From contig JAKEET010000202.1 in the NCBI GenBank assembly GCA_022616435.1, positions 1-44,971 of the forward strand: a DNA stretch of 44,971 bases. Direction: 5' to 3'. The stretch is from Gemmataceae bacterium. GTDB lineage: Bacteria; Planctomycetota; Planctomycetia; Gemmatales; Gemmataceae. The notes under the pieces were generated by a model. The model saw only the letters and a program-made list of their open reading frames with translations, did no database searches and was not told the origin of the DNA. Positions 7,770 through 15,404 of this stretch are shown piece by piece. How positions within the stretch are numbered: the first letter of the stretch is position 1; each line of letters begins with the position of its first letter. Both the position numbers and the translations under genes were made by a program.

Positions 7770-9032
7770 CAGCTTGAAGAAGAACTTATGTCGGTACAGG
7801 GCGTAGCAAAACAACCACAGGATCAGCAGCATCCCGCACGAAACCAGCACCGGCAAGATCATCGCCCAATCCGGATTGACCGAAGCGGCCGTTTGCAGGT
7901 TCGGGTCGTTGGCGAAGCTGGCCGCGGCCGGGTCGGGCAGGAAGAACGGCACGACGCCGCGATTGATCACGTTGCGAATCGAGTTCCCCGTCAGCGACGC
8001 CGCCACGTACATGGCGATCGAGTTCATGCCGACCACGACGAACGGGAAGCTCCAGGTCCGGAGCTGCCAGACGTCGATGATCAGGTAGAACAGGGCCAGC
8101 ATCAGACACGTCCAGCCGCCGGCGAAGATCGCGAACGAGCTGGTCCAGATTCGCTTGACCATCGGCACCACCGTCTGGAACGACACCGGGACCCAGGCAT
8201 CGCCGCCGGACAGGGCCCAACCCAGCGCCAGGGCGCCGCAGCCGACCAAGGTGAGCACGAGCAGTTTCTTGGCGTGCGACGCCCCGCTGCGCAGCAGCTC
8301 CCCCGCCAGCACGCCGAACATGATCGTGGCGGCCGACGAGATCGCGTTGAACTGCACGTAATTTCCTTCCGGCGGCTTGATGAAGCAGTGATCGCGCAGC
8401 CAGGCGTCGATCCACATGCCGAAGTTCTGATACTCGGCCGGCCTTGACAAGGGATGCAGCCAGGGGTCGATGCCGAGGGCGTTGGCGTGGATCATGTACG
8501 CCGCCGTGTGGCCGCCGAGCAGGAAGACCGCCACGATCGTCTGGACCCAGGGGCCAAGCGGCACGAACGGGAACACGATCAGGTAGCCGATGGCGATCTG
8601 CTGCAAGACGCGGATGAACTGGATGCGGCCGTCGAGGATGAAGCCGATCAGGCACAGGAGGAACGCCCGCCACAGAGCATGCCCGGCCAGGCCCCACCAC
8701 GATTGGCCCTGGCTCTGGCGGTTGGCGAACGAGAAGATCATGGCCACGCCGACGATGAACATGAACGACGGCTGAATGAGGTCCCAGAACGAGCAGCCGA
8801 GCCAGGCGCGATGCTCGAACTGATCGGCCAGCCAGCCCCAGCGGCGGACCCATTCGCCGTGCTGCGGGAAACTCTGCAGCCACGACCAGCGGCCGTCGGT
8901 CAGCGTCTCGGGCCGTAAATGGGACAAACCGAGTCCGGCGGAGGCCATGGCGAGCATGGTGAAGCCGCGATAGGCGTCGAGCGAGACGAGGCGGTTGCCT
9001 CCCGGGTTCGCGGCATCGTTGCGGGGAGTCAT
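7767..9032 (-). CDS. DUF5009/HGSNAT-like membrane acyltransferase family protein
   Basis: A 421-residue polytopic membrane protein with about nine or ten hydrophobic segments. The N-terminal LVSLDAYRGFTMLAM is the hallmark of the heparan-alpha-glucosaminide N-acetyltransferase-like family (DUF5009/DUF1624), where a similar LDxxRG motif starts the first membrane helix. Family members are thought to move acetyl groups across the membrane to sugars, but the bacterial substrates are poorly known. Charged loops such as the one before residue 100 would lie outside the helices. The start at 9032 lies 33 bases from the divergent cyclase gene, so the promoters must overlap. Its stop codon begins the repeat motif preceding fbp. 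Confidence 0.8.
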   Translation of the reverse strand: MTPRNDAANPGGNRLVSLDAYRGFTMLAMASAGLGLSHLRPETLTDGRWSWLQSFPQHGEWVRRWGWLADQFEHRAWLGCSFWDLIQPSFMFIVGVAMIFSFANRQSQGQSWWGLAGHALWRAFLLCLIGFILDGRIQFIRVLQQIAIGYLIVFPFVPLGPWVQTIVAVFLLGGHTAAYMIHANALGIDPWLHPLSRPAEYQNFGMWIDAWLRDHCFIKPPEGNYVQFNAISSAATIMFGVLAGELLRSGASHAKKLLVLTLVGCGALALGWALSGGDAWVPVSFQTVVPMVKRIWTSSFAIFAGGWTCLMLALFYLIIDVWQLRTWSFPFVVVGMNSIAMYVAASLTGNSIRNVINRGVVPFFLPDPAAASFANDPNLQTAASVNPDWAMILPVLVSCGMLLILWLFCYALYRHKFFFKL

Positions 9033-9065
9033 GCGAGTATCCTATGCGGATCATAAACTAGGTAA

Positions 9066-10955
9066 ATGCCGACGATCGACCGCGCTCGCCTTGACGCCGC
9101 CTATCGCATCGCGCTCGACGCCCTCCTGAAGGAACGCCATCCGGATGGCTACTGGGTCGGGGAGCTGTCGTCGTCGGCGCTGTCGACGGCGACGGCGGTG
9201 ATGGCGTTGCATCTAATGCGGACCCAGACTTCGGAAGTCTTGATCGACCGGGGTCTCGCGTGGCTGATCGAGCATCAGAACGCCGACGGCGGCTGGGGCG
9301 ATACGGTCAAGAGTTTTAGCAACATCTCGACGACGATGCTGTGCCGGGCGGCGTTCTACCTCGCCGGCGATTCCGGGAGCGAGGCTGTCAAGAAAGCGGA
9401 AGCGTGGCTTGGCAAGCGTTACGGTTCCACGCCGGCCCAGCTCGCCGAGGCGGTCCGCGCCCGCTACGGCAAGGACCGCACCTTCGCGACGCCGATCTTG
9501 ACCACGTGTGCGCTGGCCGGATTGGTCGATTGGCGGGAAGTGCCGCCGTTGCCGTTCGAGCTGGCCTGTTTGCCGCAATCGTGGTTTCGCTTCCTGCGGC
9601 TGCACGTGGTGAGTTACGCGCTGCCGGCGCTGATTGCGATCGGGCAGTGCATCCATCACCATCGGCCGACGTGGAATCCGGTCACGCGGCTGCTGCGAGC
9701 GCTAAGCCGCAAGCGGTCGTTGCGGGTGTTGGAGAAGATTCAACCGTCGAGCGGCGGGTTTCTGGAAGCGACGCCGCTGACCAGCTTCGTGACGCTGAGC
9801 CTCGCCGCTTGCGGTCTGGCGGATCATCCGGTGGCGAAGAACGGCATGCGCTTCCTGGTGAACTCGGTGCGGCCGGACGGCAGTTGGGCGATTGACAGCA
9901 ATCTGTCGACGTGGGTGACGACACTGGCGATCAATGCGCTGGCGGCGGCGGGGGACGTGCGGAGCCTCAGTGATCGTGACGTGCTGTGCAACTGGTTAGT
10001 CCAGCAACAATTCCGAGAGCGCCATCCTTACACTGGTGCGGCGTCTGGCGGTTGGGCGTGGACGCCGCTGCCGGGCGGGGTGCCGGATGGCGATGACACG
10101 CCGGGTGCGTTGATCGCGTTGACCCATCTGCCCGAACCGGTCGTGGAGAAAGTGAAAGAGCCGTACATCAATCAATCGGTGTCATGGATCAAGGGGGAAC
10201 TTTGGCTGGCGCGGCTCCAGAACGGCGATGGCGGCTGGCCCACGTTTTGCCGCGGGTGGGGGCATTTGTCGTTTGATCGGAGTGGATGTGACTTGACCGC
10301 GCATGTCTTGAGGGCAATCCGGGCCAGCTATCACGGACAAATCTCAGCCCTCGATCTCGCGGTGTTGCCGGCCGTTCGCCAAATGGGAATCTCGCTTCCG
10401 AACGCATTGGGGTTTCTCGCGAATAACCAGCGCCCCGACGGCGCCTGGCTCCCCCTCTGGTTCGGCAACCAGCACATGCCGGACGACGAGAATCCGACCT
10501 ACGGCACCGCGCGGGTGCTGGCGGCGTATCGCGATCTCGGCTTGATGCACGACGAGCCGGCCCGGCGCGGCGTCGCCTGGCTCGTCAACAATCAAAACGA
10601 CGACGGCGGCTGGGGCGGGGGCAAAGGGACGCCGTCGAGCATGGAGGAAACGGCGCTGGCGGTGGAGGCGCTGCTGGACGCCGCTTGCGGCTTAGCGCCC
10701 GCGGCGGCCGGCCCGAACGCTAAGCCGCAAGCGGCAGACGCCGTCGAGCGCGGTTTGGCGTGGCTGATCGAGCACGTCGAGCGCGGCGACCTGTACAACC
10801 CGTCGCCCATCGGGTTCTACTTCGCGAAGCTGTGGTATTTCGAGAAGCTGTACCCGATGATTTTCACGGTAGCTGCGCTGGGGCGGGCGCGGGTACAATA
10901 TGGCAACGTAGGACAGGATCCCCCATCTGTTCAACCTTGGAGTGCGGCGGTTTGA
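9066..10955 (+). CDS. Squalene-hopene cyclase-like prenyltransferase/squalene oxidase repeat protein
   Basis: A 629-residue terpene cyclase-type protein, close to the usual 630-650 residues of squalene-hopene cyclases. It has several QW-type repeats (HPDGYW, QNADGGWG, QNGDGGWPTF, QRPDGAWLPLWFG, QNDDGGWGG) that build the double alpha-barrel. The proton-donating DxDD motif is present as D341-G-D343-D344-T. It would cyclise squalene or a related polyprene at the membrane, giving hopanoids or another triterpene; the exact product is inferred. Two oddities occur: residues 539-557 are encoded by an in-frame palindromic repeat, and residues near 212-218 by a lone arm of the same repeat. The last residues and stop codon come from the arm of a different 28-bp inverted repeat. 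Confidence 0.85.
   Translation: MPTIDRARLDAAYRIALDALLKERHPDGYWVGELSSSALSTATAVMALHLMRTQTSEVLIDRGLAWLIEHQNADGGWGDTVKSFSNISTTMLCRAAFYLAGDSGSEAVKKAEAWLGKRYGSTPAQLAEAVRARYGKDRTFATPILTTCALAGLVDWREVPPLPFELACLPQSWFRFLRLHVVSYALPALIAIGQCIHHHRPTWNPVTRLLRALSRKRSLRVLEKIQPSSGGFLEATPLTSFVTLSLAACGLADHPVAKNGMRFLVNSVRPDGSWAIDSNLSTWVTTLAINALAAAGDVRSLSDRDVLCNWLVQQQFRERHPYTGAASGGWAWTPLPGGVPDGDDTPGALIALTHLPEPVVEKVKEPYINQSVSWIKGELWLARLQNGDGGWPTFCRGWGHLSFDRSGCDLTAHVLRAIRASYHGQISALDLAVLPAVRQMGISLPNALGFLANNQRPDGAWLPLWFGNQHMPDDENPTYGTARVLAAYRDLGLMHDEPARRGVAWLVNNQNDDGGWGGGKGTPSSMEETALAVEALLDAACGLAPAAAGPNAKPQAADAVERGLAWLIEHVERGDLYNPSPIGFYFAKLWYFEKLYPMIFTVAALGRARVQYGNVGQDPPSVQPWSAAV
9700..9716. repeat. Single arm of palindromic repeat family A inside the cyclase gene
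   Basis: CGCTAAGCCGCAAGCGG is identical to the right-arm core of the full palindromes at 10680-10735 and 28953-29009. Here there is no matching left arm nearby. It is read in frame as ALSRKRSL in the cyclase. Confidence 0.7.
10680..10735. repeat. Palindromic repeat family A, in-frame copy inside the cyclase gene
   Basis: GCCGCTTGCGGCTTAGCG (10680-10697) pairs perfectly with 10718-10735 across 20 bases. The left arm begins exactly on a codon boundary of the cyclase and adds about 19 residues rich in A, P and G, in a loop between two QW-type repeats. The same arm sequence forms the intergenic palindrome at 28953-29009. Confidence 0.85.
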
Positions 10956-11052
10956 CGCCGCCTTCCTTTGTTTTGTTGCTTGGGTCGACAGGACGAAGGA
11001 AAGACGAAAGAACAAAGAAAGAAAGCGGCGTCAAACCGCCGCACTCCAAGGT
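10934..11052. repeat. Family B: 28-bp perfect inverted repeat with 63-base core
   Basis: The arm at 10934-10961 (starting ACCTTGGAGTGCGGCGG) pairs perfectly with 11025-11052. The core is purine/pyrimidine-biased and itself partly self-complementary (CTTCCTTTGTT against AACAAAGAAAG). The stop codon of the cyclase (10953-10955) lies inside the left arm, and the right arm ends 15 bases before the ATG of the hydrolase. It has the size and form of a short non-autonomous mobile element or a large terminator. No target duplication is evident. Confidence 0.85.
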
Positions 11053-11067
11053 ATACGGCGATCATCC

Positions 11068-12024
11068 ATGAAACCACTGCTCATTCTCGCCTCGGTCGTC
11101 GTCGGCCAGGCCGAGCCGCGTCAGGCCGAGCCGCGTCAGGCCGAGCCGCGTCAGGCCGAGCCGCGCGTCGAGATTGACTTTGTCCAGTCGGCCCCCGAAC
11201 CGGGCGACGACGGCCGGCTGCAGCGGTCGCCGCGGCAGGAGTGTGCGGTCGTGCTCATCCACGGCTTGCGGCTGCATCCGTTCAGCAACAGCAACGTCAA
11301 CAAGGCCGAGATGTCGAGCTGGCAACGGCCCAAGAGCAGCCTGGTGAACGCGTTGGCCAAGGAGGCCGATGTGTTCGCCCTGGCGTACAGCCAGAACGCA
11401 CCCTTCGAGACCATCGCGGCGCAGCCCGAGTTGATCCGGCAACTGGGCCGGCTGAAGGAGATGGGTTACCGCGACATCGCGCTGGTCGGGCACAGCATCG
11501 GCGGCGTGCTGGCGCGCAACCTGGTCGAAGATCACCCGCGGCTCGGCGTCACCAAGGTGATCCAGGTGGCGTCGCCGAACGCCGGCTCGTCGTGGGCCAA
11601 GGCCACCTGGGGCGTCCGCCGGAATCAAGAGGCGTTCCTCGAATCGATCACGCATGAAGGCCGCGAGAAGGCGCTGGCAGCGCGGGCCGCCAAGAAGATC
11701 CCGCGGGACGTGGCCTTCGTGTGCGTGGTGTGCCGGATTCCGATCACCGCGGAGGCGAGCATCGAAGTCGGCAAGCTGGACGTGGACATCGCCCTCAAGC
11801 GCGGCGACGGCGTCGTGAGCTGCGCCCGGCAATGGTCTCCGGACGTGCAAGCGCAAGGAATCCCGGCCACGGTGCTGAACCATCCTCACTTCACGGCAAT
11901 GTTCGGCCGCTCGACGGCGGAGACGCTGGTGCAACTGCTTCGCGAGCCGCCGGGGCGCTGGAACGCGGACCAGGTGGACGGGGCGCGCAAGCAGATCCTG
12001 GGGGCGCTGCGCATGGCGCCTTGA
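11068..12024 (+). CDS. Alpha/beta hydrolase (lipase/esterase-like)
   Basis: A 318-residue protein with the alpha/beta-hydrolase fold. AVVLIHG (about 60-66) gives the oxyanion strand, and GHSIGG (141-146) holds the nucleophile S143. A candidate acid is D in RGDGVVS (about 250), and a candidate histidine is in LNHPHF (about 272). The substrate is unknown, with lipase- or PGAP1-like acyl ester cleavage being plausible. The N-terminus is short and hydrophobic (MKPLLILASVVV), probably a weak signal peptide, followed by four perfect QAEPR repeats. The ATG at 11068 is chosen because upstream in-frame codons lie in an inverted repeat. It follows the cyclase gene on the same strand. Confidence 0.75.
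   Translation: MKPLLILASVVVGQAEPRQAEPRQAEPRQAEPRVEIDFVQSAPEPGDDGRLQRSPRQECAVVLIHGLRLHPFSNSNVNKAEMSSWQRPKSSLVNALAKEADVFALAYSQNAPFETIAAQPELIRQLGRLKEMGYRDIALVGHSIGGVLARNLVEDHPRLGVTKVIQVASPNAGSSWAKATWGVRRNQEAFLESITHEGREKALAARAAKKIPRDVAFVCVVCRIPITAEASIEVGKLDVDIALKRGDGVVSCARQWSPDVQAQGIPATVLNHPHFTAMFGRSTAETLVQLLREPPGRWNADQVDGARKQILGALRMAP
11107..11166 (+). repeat. Four tandem 15-bp units inside the hydrolase gene
   Basis: CAGGCCGAGCCGCGT is repeated four times (the last ends in C), encoding QAEPR four times just after the hydrophobic N-terminus. The near-perfect identity suggests recent slippage. Copy number may vary between strains. Confidence 0.95.
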
Positions 12025-12147
12025 TTTCGCAGAGAGCGTTTCCGCAGCCCCGCACGTCGGAAAAACATTTGCAACGGCCGGACACTGCTTCTAGACTAAA
12101 CGCCGCCCACCATCCACACCATCAGTCCTCTCTGGAAGGAGCGCACC

Positions 12148-13560
12148 ATGGGCCGTACAGGGGGCCAAACAGGGGGCCGTACACCGGGCCGAACAGTGAG
12201 CCGGCGCCGTTTCATGCAGGCGAGCGCTTTGTCGGCGGGAGCGGGGTATTTCCTGACCGCCGGCGTGACCGAGTCGCGGGCCCGGCAGAACGATCCGATG
12301 AACCGGCTGAACGTCGCCATCATCGGCGCCGGCGGCCAAGGGGGCAGCGAGCTGGGGGGCTGCCGCGGCGAGAACATCGTTGCCCTGTGCGACGTCGACC
12401 TCAACCGCGCCGCCAGCGCCATCGTCCGCCATCCCCGGGCCGCAGTCTACGTCGATTTCCGCGCCATGCTCGAGCGCGAGCGCCGCAACATCGACGCGGT
12501 CACGGTCAGCACGCCCGACCACACCCACGCCCACGCCAGCATCATGGCCATGCGCATGGGCAAGCACTGCTTCACGCAAAAACCGCTGACCCACAGCGTC
12601 TGGGAAGCTCGCCAGATGGCGCTGGTCGCCCGCAACAACCGCGTCGCCACCCAGATGGGCAATCAGGGCACGAGCGACAGCGGGCTGCGACAATCGGTCG
12701 AGATCGTCCGCGCCGGCGCCCTCGGCGAAGTTCGGGAAGTCCACGTCTGGACGAACCGCCCGATCTGGCCGCAAAACATCAACCGGCCCGAAACCCGCCC
12801 GGCCAGGGGCAACCGCCCGGCCGAGCCGCCCATCCCGCCCACGCTCGCCTGGGACCTGTGGCTCGGACCGGCGCCGGACCGTCCGTACCACAGCGCGTAC
12901 TGCCCGTTCGCGTGGCGCGGCTGGTGGGACTTCGGCACCGGCGCCCTGGGCGACATGGCCTGCCACACGATGAACATGCCGTACATGGCGCTAAGGCTCG
13001 GCGCGCCGACGTCGGTCACCGCCGAGCTGGCCACGCCGCTGAATCCGGAGACGGCGCCCAACGGCTGCACCGTGACCTACCAGTTCCCGGCCCGCGGCGA
13101 TCTCCCCGCCTGCACGCTGTACTGGTACGAGCGCCGCAAGCCGCCGCGCGAGAAGTTTCTGGATGGGTTGCGCCAGGGTCAAGAGCCCTCGGGCAGCGGC
13201 ATGCTGCTGGTCGGCTCGCGCGGCACGCTCTACTCGAGCTCCGACAACGGCACCAATCGGACCCTGCTGCCGCGGGCCGACTTCGCCAACTACCAGCCGC
13301 CGGAGCCGACCCTGCCGCGCTCGCCCGGCCACCACGCCGAATGGATTCGGGCCTGCAAAGGCGGCCCGCCGGCCATGTCCAACTTCCCCGACTACGCCGG
13401 CCCGCTCACGGAAACGGTGCTGCTGGGCAACGTCGCCATGCGCGTCGGCCAGCGGCTCGAATGGGACTCGGCCAATCTCCGCGTGACCAATGCCGATTCG
13501 GCGGCGCAGTATATCCGGCGCGAATACCGTCGGGGCTGGGAGCTGGCGGCGGAGCGCTAG
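12148..13560 (+). CDS. Gfo/Idh/MocA family oxidoreductase, Tat-exported
   Basis: A 470-residue NAD(P)-dependent oxidoreductase-like protein. The N-terminus carries a Tat signal (SRRRFMQASAL at 18-28, then a hydrophobic run), so it should be exported folded with its cofactor. The Rossmann motif is GAGGQGG (60-66), and the motif normally EKP reads QKP (144-146), a variant seen in this planctomycete group. A GWWDFGTGALGDMACHTMN segment, typical of the C-terminal domain, follows. The physiological role is unknown; relatives act on sugars or inositols. An AAGGAG site precedes the ATG. The first 17 residues come from four 12-bp repeats. An 18-bp hairpin lies 30 bases after the stop. Confidence 0.9.
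   Translation: MGRTGGQTGGRTPGRTVSRRRFMQASALSAGAGYFLTAGVTESRARQNDPMNRLNVAIIGAGGQGGSELGGCRGENIVALCDVDLNRAASAIVRHPRAAVYVDFRAMLERERRNIDAVTVSTPDHTHAHASIMAMRMGKHCFTQKPLTHSVWEARQMALVARNNRVATQMGNQGTSDSGLRQSVEIVRAGALGEVREVHVWTNRPIWPQNINRPETRPARGNRPAEPPIPPTLAWDLWLGPAPDRPYHSAYCPFAWRGWWDFGTGALGDMACHTMNMPYMALRLGAPTSVTAELATPLNPETAPNGCTVTYQFPARGDLPACTLYWYERRKPPREKFLDGLRQGQEPSGSGMLLVGSRGTLYSSSDNGTNRTLLPRADFANYQPPEPTLPRSPGHHAEWIRACKGGPPAMSNFPDYAGPLTETVLLGNVAMRVGQRLEWDSANLRVTNADSAAQYIRREYRRGWELAAER
12151..12198 (+). repeat. Four 12-bp imperfect tandem units at the start of the oxidoreductase gene
   Basis: Units GGCCGTACAGGG, GGCCAAACAGGG, GGCCGTACACCG and GGCCGAACAGTG encode GRTG, GQTG, GRTP and GRTV. They sit between the start codon and the Tat motif, lengthening the n-region of the signal peptide. 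Confidence 0.85.
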
Positions 13561-13590
13561 CGCCGCGCTGGATGATCATCGACATCGATG

Positions 13591-13634
13591 GACCCGTTTA
13601 GCGCACGCATGACGAGGCGTGCGCTAAACGGGTC
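13591..13634 (+). terminator. 18-bp perfect hairpin downstream of the Tat oxidoreductase gene
   Basis: GACCCGTTTAGCGCACGC (13591-13608) pairs with 13617-13634 around an 8-base loop. Only a short T-containing stretch follows (TTGCGGTTTG), so factor-independent termination is possible but not certain. It lies 30 bases after the stop codon. The remaining 211 bases before the next ATG show no gene and no convincing promoter. Confidence 0.65.
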
Positions 13635-13845
13635 TTGCGGTTTGGGGACAGGAATTGGGAATCCGCCGGGTCGCGGCGCTCCATCTTACCCAGGTTCCAG
13701 TTTCCAGGTCCCACCCGCGTCCGACGTCGAAGGCGGCGGGACATTTCATCTTGATCCCGTTGGACTTGTCGCGTATTCCGTGCCGATGATTCAGGCACTT
13801 GTCGCGGCGAGGCGCTGCCAATCGGTCCAGGGAAGGACATCGGTC

Positions 13846-14196
13846 ATGAACGAACTGCTCGTGCAATGGGCCAATCACGTGCTCGTGTGGATCGGCTTTG
13901 GCGCGGTCATCGGCCTGCTGTCGAAGGCGATCCTGCCGGGCAAGGACCCGGGCGGCACCTTCGCGACCATCGTCATCGGCATCTTCGGCGCGTTCATCGG
14001 CGCCGCCAGCCTCTACTTCTTCACCGGCGAGAAAGTGTCGCCCCTGAGCATCGTCGGCTTCCTGGTCGGCGTCGGCGGTTCCGCGCTCTTGCTGATCACG
14101 TATCGCTTGCTCAGCGGCCGGGCCTTTCCCAGGAACGTCGGCAGGGCCCTGCGCTGGCGGCGCGGCGGACGCCGTCGCGTCGTGGTCGAAGAATAG
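13846..14196 (+). CDS. GlsB/YeaQ/YmgE-like small membrane protein
   Basis: A 116-residue protein with three hydrophobic segments (about 10-29, 38-60 and 67-90) and a basic tail rich in R. The segment pattern and glycine-rich helices (GAVIGLLSKAILPGKDPGG, TIVIGIFGAFIG) match the transglycosylase-associated GlsB/YeaQ/YmgE family, small inner-membrane proteins often linked to stress. The ATG at 13846 is used because the family begins there, with a GGAAGGA site 12 bases upstream. The frame is open further upstream through the hairpin, which is not credible coding sequence. No catalytic function is established for the family. Confidence 0.75.
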   Translation: MNELLVQWANHVLVWIGFGAVIGLLSKAILPGKDPGGTFATIVIGIFGAFIGAASLYFFTGEKVSPLSIVGFLVGVGGSALLLITYRLLSGRAFPRNVGRALRWRRGGRRRVVVEE

Positions 14197-14223
14197 CCGG
14201 GCGGCGTCGCTCCAGGCATTTCG

Positions 14224-14553
14224 CTACAGGTAGTCTTCGCGGATCGGGCAAAAAATATCGAGCGCCTTCGCCCCCTCGGCCTGGGCAATGACGCGGTGCT
14301 TGACGTGTCCCGGAATCCGGTAGCGGTCCCCCTTCTGGAGCATCTTCTGCTCGTCGCCGATGAAGAACAGCGCCCGGCCTTCGAGCAGCATGCCGACCTG
14401 CTCGTGCGGATGGCTGTGCTCCTTCACCTCGGCGTTCGGTTGCAATTCGACATAGGAGAGCATCATCTTTTCCAGAGCGCACGCGTGCAGCGTGACGCCG
14501 GGGAAGATCTCGCGCACGGAATGCTCGGCGGGGGTGGGGAAGTAGAGGCTCAT
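14224..14553 (-). CDS. Cupin-domain protein
   Basis: A 109-residue single-domain cupin. The metal-binding motifs are HSHPHEQVGMLLEGR (about 46-60) and PGHVKHRV (about 81-88), giving the His/His/Glu and later His ligands on the beta-barrel. Small cupins of this type may be sugar-binding, dioxygenase-like or regulatory, and this sequence alone does not decide among them. It is probably cytoplasmic. It lies 29 bases downstream of the next minus-strand gene and is probably cotranscribed with it. It converges with the GlsB-like gene. Confidence 0.8.
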   Translation of the reverse strand: MSLYFPTPAEHSVREIFPGVTLHACALEKMMLSYVELQPNAEVKEHSHPHEQVGMLLEGRALFFIGDEQKMLQKGDRYRIPGHVKHRVIAQAEGAKALDIFCPIREDYL

Positions 14554-14582
14554 GGTTCAAGGTTCCGTGGAGAGGCTCTCCG

Positions 14583-15077
14583 TCAAGCCACGCGTTCTTG
14601 CCTGCGCTCGAGATCCGTGCGCAGTTGCTGGATGGCGGAGAGCAGTTGATCGTCCTCGAGATTCCAGAGTGTTTGGTCCCAAGGCCCCGCGGCGAGAAAT
14701 GCCAGGTTCGCGACCAATTGACCAAAGCGCAGCTCAGGCGCGAGTTCGCTGACGCGCTGCAACTGTTGAAGGATGTCCTGTCGTACTGGATCAATCATGG
14801 CAACCCTCTCCTGAATTTCACCGCGCGAATTCAAGAGAACCGTGTCGTCAGGCCTCACGACCCAGACGCCGCCTGTTTTGGATTCGGCGTGGCTTGTCAA
14901 GGCCGCCACAGGATGCTCGAATTCCAGCTTTCCGTCCGGCGCATGGCGGCACAGCAACGGCTTCGCATGGTCATAATCCTTCGCCGGAAATGCTCGCTGC
15001 AAACGACTTCCCTCATCCTGCACACATTCTTCATCCGTGTCAATCAACTTCGCCTCCTTCCTGCGACCGTCGTTCAC
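14583..15077 (-). CDS. Hypothetical protein, possibly two small proteins in one frame
   Basis: The frame is open from 15194, but the GTG at 15077 is a plausible start because a 12-bp palindrome with a TATA core lies at 15123-15134. That gives 164 residues. The first part contains PLLCRHAPDGKLEFEHPVAAL and VVRPDDTVLLNSRGEI. The last 71 residues, from MIDPVRQDIL (ATG at 14798), resemble a separate small planctomycete family with PELRFGQLVANLAFLA. The ATG at 14798 has its own strong AGGAG site. The product may be one protein, or the second part may be translated from the internal start. The function is unknown. Confidence 0.5.
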   Translation of the reverse strand: MNDGRRKEAKLIDTDEECVQDEGSRLQRAFPAKDYDHAKPLLCRHAPDGKLEFEHPVAALTSHAESKTGGVWVVRPDDTVLLNSRGEIQERVAMIDPVRQDILQQLQRVSELAPELRFGQLVANLAFLAAGPWDQTLWNLEDDQLLSAIQQLRTDLERRQERVA

Positions 15078-15122
15078 CAAGATTTCGCGAAAAAAAATGC
15101 GCGCAAACGCCCCGGATCGAGG

Positions 15123-15134
15123 CACTATATAGTG
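15123..15134 (-). promoter_or_regulatory. Palindrome CACTATATAGTG, possible promoter or operator
   Basis: A perfect 12-bp palindrome with a TATA core lies about 45 bases upstream of the GTG start at 15077 on the minus strand. It could be a -10 element or a repressor site. No good -35 box was found at the right distance. Confidence 0.3.
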
Positions 15135-15404
15135 GATGGAGCGCGATTCGTTAGCGCCATGGACGGAGGCCTGGTCAGCCTGCCGGTGGTTCATATTGCC
15201 GGGATGAGTTTAAAGGCGCCACGCGTTAGGTCGAATGCCGGAACAGCCCACGGCGTAGAGCGTGCGCGCTAAGCCCACGTAGAGGGCGTCAGGAATCCCG
15301 CCAATTTTTTGTGACGCCACGCCCCGAACAACGTCTTGGTAGAGGGCCGTCGGCCCCGGCGCAGTTCGTGGCGGAACGTCTGTCCTCTGGAACAGGAGAA
15401 GGAC

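Noticed and set aside
10934..11052. 28-bp inverted repeat considered as the ends of an insertion sequence
   Set aside because: The core is only 63 bases and has no transposase frame, so at most it is a non-autonomous element.
11107..11166. Four 15-bp repeats considered as a CRISPR array
   Set aside because: The units are directly adjacent with no spacers and are read in frame as QAEPR.
11721..13601. Plus-strand frame of 626 codons overlapping hydrolase and oxidoreductase genes
   Set aside because: It is a shifted frame rich in R, P, G and H with no domain, crossing two well-supported genes.
13588..13845. Upstream extension of the GlsB-like gene
   Set aside because: It passes through an 18-bp hairpin and lacks protein character. 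The family start and a binding site lie at 13846.
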